Shown: positions 60,480 to 64,000 of the stretch, in pieces
How positions within the stretch are numbered: position 1 is the stretch's first letter
Layout of the letters: each line of letters starts with the position of its first letter
NCBI RefSeq assembly: GCF_046156175.1
Contig: NZ_JAYLVL010000005.1
Coordinates: forward strand, 1 to 64,000
Origin: Lacisediminihabitans sp046156175
Lineage (GTDB): Bacteria > Actinomycetota > Actinomycetes > Actinomycetales > Microbacteriaceae
Reading direction: 5' to 3'
Length of the DNA: 64,000 nt
Program-made: the position numbers and the translations under genes
Notes under the pieces: generated by a model
The model's input: only the letters and a program-made list of their open reading frames with translations
Told to the model about the DNA's origin: nothing
Databases searched by the model: none

Positions 60480-60749
60480 ATCAGAACGAGTAAGCGGTAT
60501 GCGGCTCACTACGACCGTCTGATGGGACAGAACATTCTCAAACGGATCGCCGCCACCTCCGGCCCGCTGCAGTCCCTAACTCGCGCCGAACTGGCACTGG
60601 ATACCGAGACGGTCACCCGGGATCCTCAACCCAAACCAGTGACCGCGTGGGTACGGTTCGGTGCAACACCTGCACAAGTCGATGCTGAGGCGTGCAGCTG
60701 GACGACGACCGCCGTGTCGATCAGATTAACGATCGCCGGCACCGAATAA
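60480..60749 (+). CDS. Small protein of a SRAP/DUF3024 neighbourhood, apparent ATC start
   Basis: 90 residues if read from ATC 60480: '(I)RTSKRYAAHYDRLMGQNIL', 'LQSLTRAELALDTETVTRDP', 'PVTAWVRFGATPAQVDAEAC'. I recall related proteins with 'KRYAxHxDxxM' near the N-terminus beside SRAP genes, so the N-terminal residues are probably real. The ribosome site AGGAAAGGAG lies 7 nt before ATC, and no ATG, GTG or TTG exists in frame between the stop at 60467-ward and ATC; the next Met is at 60522. Either ATC is used or the start codon has mutated. Function unknown. Confidence 0.6.
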   Translation: MRTSKRYAAHYDRLMGQNILKRIAATSGPLQSLTRAELALDTETVTRDPQPKPVTAWVRFGATPAQVDAEACSWTTTAVSIRLTIAGTE

Positions 60750-61571
60750 AAAGTCTGAGTATGGGGATCAGCCGTACAACCACAAGGCCCACCCCGACCT
60801 AATCTCATGCTGATCTGACCTACCGGCCAGAATCAGGACTGCTCACCGCCGCGTCACGACGGTCGCGTGCTCACGGCTGCGACATCACTGCTGTGATATG
60901 TGTGCTCTACGGACCTCGCGCCCGTCGTGAGGCTCAACAACGCACCCCCAGCCGGAAGGGAGGAGGCGACAGGAAGCGCAGCGGCCACTGCCGCGTCGAC
61001 GAGCTCCTGAGTTCCCGCAACGGTCGGGTCAAGCCACTGGTCCCACCATTCCTCCGGGAGCATGACCTGGTTTCGGTCGTGGATATGCAGAAACTCGTCT
61101 ACCGCACCGGCGGTCAGGATCGTAGTGGTGAGCGTCCACTCGTTCGGATCATCGTCGCTGACGGTGTGGTCTTTCCACCAGGAATACAAACCTGCGAACA
61201 TCAGCGGTTCGCCGGCCGGATTATGGATGAAGTGTGGGACTTTCTTCCCGTGCGAAAAAGTCTGCCACTCGAAATACCGAGACGCTGGCACCAGGGCGCG
61301 ATGTGTTTTCAGCGGACCCTTCCAGGTAGTTTTGGAGGCGAGATCCTCCGACCGTGCATTGAAGGTGGGGTACTTAACTTTGAGAGCCTTCGACCAGCCC
61401 GGCACGAGTGACCAGCGTGCCGGCTCCAACCGTCGCACCACCGTGTCATCGTCGCCTTTCACGGCTTGGATCAGTACGGGGATCGTGTCAGTGGGGGCGA
61501 TGTTGTAGGACGGTCTGAATTGCCCCGGGTTTAATGGAGGTTCTTGATTCCCCGAAAGTGGATGAGGACCA

Positions 61572-61892
61572 ATGGCAGTACAACGTAGGTATCCGGAAGA
61601 GCTTCGCCAGCGTGCGGTTCGTCTTGTGCTTGATGCACGTGATGATGCCGGTGGCCGTCGTGGGGTGTGCACGAGGGTCGGGCAGCAGCTCGGTGTCCCG
61701 CCGGACACGCTTCGCGGTTGGGTTCAACGAGCCGAGATCAACGAAGGGGCACGGCCCGGGACGACGACCGATGAGCATGTCCGGCTGGTCGCGTTGGAGC
61801 GGGAGAACCGTGAGCTTCGACGGGCGAATGCGATTTTGAAAGCGGCGTCGGCTTTCTTCACGGCGGAGCTCGACCGCCCACTGAGCAGATGA
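61572..61892 (+). CDS. IS3-family OrfA
   Basis: 106 residues: HTH 'RRYPEELRQRAVRLVLDARD', 'GQQLGVPPDTLRGWVQRAEI', then a coiled coil 'LVALERENRELRRANAILKA'. Ends 'ELDRPLSR' with its stop overlapping the orfB ATG (ATGA), the arrangement for -1 frameshifting to make OrfAB. Distinct from the OrfA at 12326-12640. Confidence 0.94.
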   Translation: MAVQRRYPEELRQRAVRLVLDARDDAGGRRGVCTRVGQQLGVPPDTLRGWVQRAEINEGARPGTTTDEHVRLVALERENRELRRANAILKAASAFFTAELDRPLSR

Positions 61893-62794
61893 TCCAGTTC
61901 ATTGACGATCACAAGGACGAGTTTGGGGTCGAGCCGGTCTGCAGGCACCTGCCGATCGCCCCGCAAACGTATTACGCGGCGAAGGGCCGGCCGCCGTCGA
62001 GGCGAGCCTTCTCGGACGACATCATGACCGAGAAGATCCACCAGATCCATACGGTCAACTATGGGGTCTACGGGGTTCGGAAAGTTCATGCCGAGCTGCG
62101 TCGGAACGGCGACCAGGTCGCCCGTTGCACCGTCGAACGCCTGATGAAGAGGGAGGGCCTTCGCGGTATCCGTCGGGCCAGAGGACCCCGCACAACAATT
62201 CCGGGGCCGTTGGCGGATCGGCCTGCGGACTTGGTCGACCGCCGGTTCACGGCGACCGCCCCGGACTGCCTCTGGGTCGCCGACATCACCTATATTCGGA
62301 CGTTCTCCGGATGGGTTTACGCCGCCTTCGTCATCGATGTGTTCGCCCGTCGTGTCGTCGGCTGGCAACTATCGACTAGCCTGCACACCGATCTGGCCCT
62401 CGACGCGTTGGAGATGGGGATCTGGACTCGCCGGCGAGCAGGCCGGGACCTCTCTCAACTCATTCACCACAGCGACCGCGGAGTTCAATATCGAGCCATT
62501 CGTTACACCGACCGTCTCGCCGAAGCCGAGGCTGTCGCCTCGGTCGGATCCAAAGGTGACAGCTACGATAACGCCCTCGCTGAAGCGTTCAACTCGCTCT
62601 TCAAAGCCGAACTGATCCGCAACAAAGGACCCTGGCGAGGCATCAACGATGTCGAGATCGTGACGGCCGAATACATCGACTGGTTCAACCACCGCAGGCT
62701 CCACGGCGAGATCGGCCACCGACCACCCATCGAGGTTGAGAACGAATTCCTAAACAGCACCACCCCGTCCATCACACAGATGGAACGGGTCTAA
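61889..62794 (+). CDS. IS3-family OrfB transposase
   Basis: 301 residues. HTH_21 region 'NYGVYGVRKVHAELRRNGDQ' precedes the integrase core: 'LWVADITYIRTFSGWVYAAF' (first Asp), 'IHHSDRGVQYRAIRYTDRLA' (second Asp), and 'KGDSYDNALAEAFNSLFKAE' (Glu). Complete and undamaged. Its GDSYDN codons (62561-62575) contain TACGATAACGC, close to the IS110 target seen in the other IS3 copy. Confidence 0.96.
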   Translation: MIQFIDDHKDEFGVEPVCRHLPIAPQTYYAAKGRPPSRRAFSDDIMTEKIHQIHTVNYGVYGVRKVHAELRRNGDQVARCTVERLMKREGLRGIRRARGPRTTIPGPLADRPADLVDRRFTATAPDCLWVADITYIRTFSGWVYAAFVIDVFARRVVGWQLSTSLHTDLALDALEMGIWTRRRAGRDLSQLIHHSDRGVQYRAIRYTDRLAEAEAVASVGSKGDSYDNALAEAFNSLFKAELIRNKGPWRGINDVEIVTAEYIDWFNHRRLHGEIGHRPPIEVENEFLNSTTPSITQMERV

Positions 62795-62914
62795 CCGACC
62801 CTCCACCAAACCCGGGGCTTGACAGTCGCCAATCACGGAAATCCCCGCCCTCGGCCACGAAGTCGGTGATGAGCTGATCAGTCTCCTGGGTCATCGCATA
62901 ACGGCCACACATGT

Positions 62915-62926
62915 GTACGACCGTAC
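62915..62926 (-). promoter_or_regulatory. Conserved element before SRAP copy 3
   Basis: GTACGACCGTAC next to the ATG at 62912; identical to the element at 59802-59813 and one base shorter in the intact gene's version. Confidence 0.5.
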
Positions 62927-62972
62927 CGGGACAGCCGCCCCGAGACCATGCGTTCAGACTGCTCGTCGCCGG

Positions 62973-63176
62973 TTATCCCCAGAAGATGGCGGTCTGACTC
63001 TGTCGGTGTTCTTTGATCCGCGCGCGGGGAAGAAGGATCAGGCTGATGGGTCCGAAGCAGATGAACTTGATTCCGTTCCAGAGGCCGAGGGGGACGAGCA
63101 GATTGAGCCACCCGGGCCTGCCGAGTTGGACTACTGGGGTGAGTGCGGCGGCCGCGATGAAGTAAACGACCCCCAA
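62973..63176 (-). pseudogene. Membrane-protein remnant fused to the DUF3024 tail
   Basis: The frame reads 'VVYFIAAAALTPVVQLGRPG', 'LLVPLGLWNGIKFICFGPIS', two hydrophobic segments, then 'LLPRARIKEHRQSQ' and finally 'TAIFWG', the exact C-terminal residues of the DUF3024 protein at 59870. It seems a recombination joined a membrane-protein fragment to the end of a duplicated DUF3024 gene. TTG at 63176 is the only start available. Confidence 0.5.
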
Positions 63177-63494
63177 GAGCAGGAATGGGGTCCCTCATTT
63201 CAGGCCGTTGCGGGATCGGAGCCAACTCAGCAACATGTTGGCGGACGCAAAGGGGGGCCGCTCGGATTGTGATTGCCAGTTGCATAGCGAGAACGAGCAA
63301 TGGTGGTGTCCTGTCTGATTGACGCGAATGGTTGCGGTCGGGCAGTTTCACGAAATCAGTTATCGGACACCCGGCGGCGGGGTTGTGCCGCCCAGACTTG
63401 AGTGCTGGGTCGGCCAGAACAGACTGCCTACTCGCGTTTTACCCCGGACTCTGGAAGCGGAACAGGTTGGATTTCCGTGTTCTCCCGCCCTGAG
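63177..63494. other. Intergenic region
   Basis: About 320 bp with no supported gene; short frames lack ribosome sites and motifs. It marks the boundary between the SRAP duplications and the relaxase gene. Confidence 0.4.
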
Positions 63495-64000
63495 TCAGAG
63501 TGTTGGCTGAGATCGGTCCTGTGTGCGTTCCGCGTGTCGGCTCGGTGTGTGCGCGGGGGAGATTCCGCCAAGTCTCCGCGCGTTGCGGAGGGCGACCCGC
63601 GCGCGTTCCGCGTCCAGCCGCTGGTTGGTGTCTCCGGCTTCTTTTCCGATTGGCGTGTTGCCTGAGATGTTGTAGCGGTCCCGGTACGCAGCCACGGTCC
63701 TTACATGTCGGAGCCACACTTGGTGTTGTCGGGGATTGGTTGGCGGCTCCCCCAACGCCCTGGTCCAGGGTTCGTGGGTCTTCGTCGCTGTTTCGGCGAT
63801 CGTCGTGGCGCGGTCTTCGATGAGGTGTTTGCGTTCCTTGAGCGCAGTCCGCATTTCGGCGGGCATGTCGCCGGTGGCTTCGGGGATGAGTCCTGCGATG
63901 AGCCGAGGCGATGGGCGCACCCGGCTTGTTCCACTGCAGGTGGCGGTGGCGCGTTGGAGGCGGTGTCGAAGCACGGCGCCGATGTCGTCGGCGTCGCTGA
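63495..64000 (-). CDS. MobF-type relaxase, C-terminal part
   Basis: At least 168 codons, open to the right edge. 'VLRHRLQRATATCSGTSRVR', 'PSPRLIAGLIPEATGDMPAE' and 'EPWTRALGEPPTNPRQHQVW', then 'LRHVRTVAAYRDRYNISGNT', resemble the C-terminal end of large TrwC/TraA-like relaxases of actinobacterial conjugative plasmids (from memory). The tail ends in Arg-rich sequence. The relaxase and helicase domains should lie beyond 64000. It suggests the region is, or was, on a conjugative replicon. Confidence 0.65.
   Translation of the reverse strand, partial: SDADDIGAVLRHRLQRATATCSGTSRVRPSPRLIAGLIPEATGDMPAEMRTALKERKHLIEDRATTIAETATKTHEPWTRALGEPPTNPRQHQVWLRHVRTVAAYRDRYNISGNTPIGKEAGDTNQRLDAERARVALRNARRLGGISPAHTPSRHAERTQDRSQPTL

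Larger units (their letters stand above)
61516..62824 (+). mobile_element. IS3-family element inserted in SRAP copy 3
   Basis: 1309 bp with imperfect ends: left TGAATTGCCCCGGGTTTAAT, right (reverse complement) TGTCAAGCCCCGGGTTTGGT, both then GGAGG. A 3-bp target duplication GTC (61513-61515 and 62825-62827) flanks it. orfA and orfB are intact, so it is probably active. Confidence 0.92.
60950..62912 (-). pseudogene. SRAP gene, third copy, interrupted by an IS3 element
   Basis: The N-terminus 'MCGRYAMTQETDQLITDFVA' then 'EGGDFRDWR' is at 62824-62912. After the IS3 element it resumes 'PSYNIAPTDTIPVLIQAV', with 'SRYFEWQTF' and 'HIHDRNQVMLPEEWW', down to about 60950. There the tail diverges from the intact gene ('ALPVASS' then unrelated). 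Removing the element with one copy of the 3-bp duplication restores frame at 'DWRPSYN', so the insertion looks recent, but the C-terminal divergence is older damage. Confidence 0.88.

Noticed and set aside
54290..62930. SOS (LexA) boxes upstream of SRAP genes
   Set aside because: The conserved GTACG-N2-CGTAC element does not match the actinobacterial CGAAC-N4-GTTCG type.
1..64000. CRISPR arrays, rRNA and tRNA genes
   Set aside because: No regularly spaced identical repeats and no cloverleaf or rRNA signatures were noticed by eye; tRNAscan or Infernal would settle this.

Overview
The window is high-GC actinobacterial DNA, most likely from Microbacteriaceae (a guess from protein style, GTG/TTG starts, 'AAGGAG'-type ribosome sites and apparently leaderless genes). 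It is a mosaic accessory region, possibly a megaplasmid or genomic island. The right edge carries the end of a MobF-type relaxase. At least five transposon families (IS21, IS3, IS110, IS30 and a tyrosine-recombinase trio) are present, several nested or broken. No rRNA, tRNA or CRISPR array was seen.

Layout. 0-5 kb: IS21 and resolvase debris, an orphan OmpR regulator opposite a secreted Lys/Pro-rich protein, and a complete two-component system. 5-9.8 kb: decayed genes around one intact microbial rhodopsin (R98, D101-T105-E112, K241), a decayed GAF histidine kinase and a hemerythrin. 10-12.7 kb: an IS3 element split by an IS110 element whose upstream non-coding end looks like a bridge RNA with readable guides. 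12.8-15.1 kb: CDF transporter, TetR and SDR with two matching operators. 15.2-16.9 kb: four copies of an ~85-bp inverted-repeat element around mazEF and a small gene. 17-19.3 kb: polyprenol-phosphate mannose synthase and a GT39-like mannosyltransferase. 19.7-21.8 kb: an invertase-like crossover site, a DUF1016 nuclease and a serine recombinase. 21.9-28.6 kb: sugar-use operon (GH43, GH1-like, ABC importer) with LacI. 29-31.6 kb: XRE/ImmA pair and small proteins. 31.8-38.9 kb: type I restriction-modification and a resolvase. 39.1-42.1 kb: a two-gene module joining an IF2_N-domain STAND-like ATPase to an RNxxxH HEPN-like protein. This is my best candidate for an undescribed system, probably anti-phage. 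42.1-42.3 kb: a MITE. 42.3-51 kb: second sugar locus (secreted ADP-ribosylglycohydrolase-like protein with carbohydrate modules, an unclassified hydrolase, ABC importer, divergent LacI). 51.4-52.8 kb: IS30. 53-55 kb: two hypotheticals and an intact SRAP (HMCES/YedK) gene. 55.5-58.9 kb: coupled trio of tyrosine recombinase, HTH protein and zinc-ribbon/degenerate integrase. 59.2-63.2 kb: short TetR, a truncated SRAP, DUF3024, a small gene with an apparent ATC start, and a third SRAP gene interrupted by an IS3 element. 63.5-64 kb: relaxase C-terminus.

How it fits together. The two glycan loci are self-contained: an LacI regulator, a lipoprotein sugar binder, two permeases (no ATPase, so a shared MsiK-type ATPase must be elsewhere) and hydrolases. 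The 19.7-42 kb stretch, leaving aside the glycan operon, reads as a defence island bounded by serine recombinases: DUF1016 nuclease, XRE/ImmA, type I R-M and the ATPase-HEPN pair. The right 10 kb shows repeated duplication and decay of a SRAP/DUF3024 neighbourhood.
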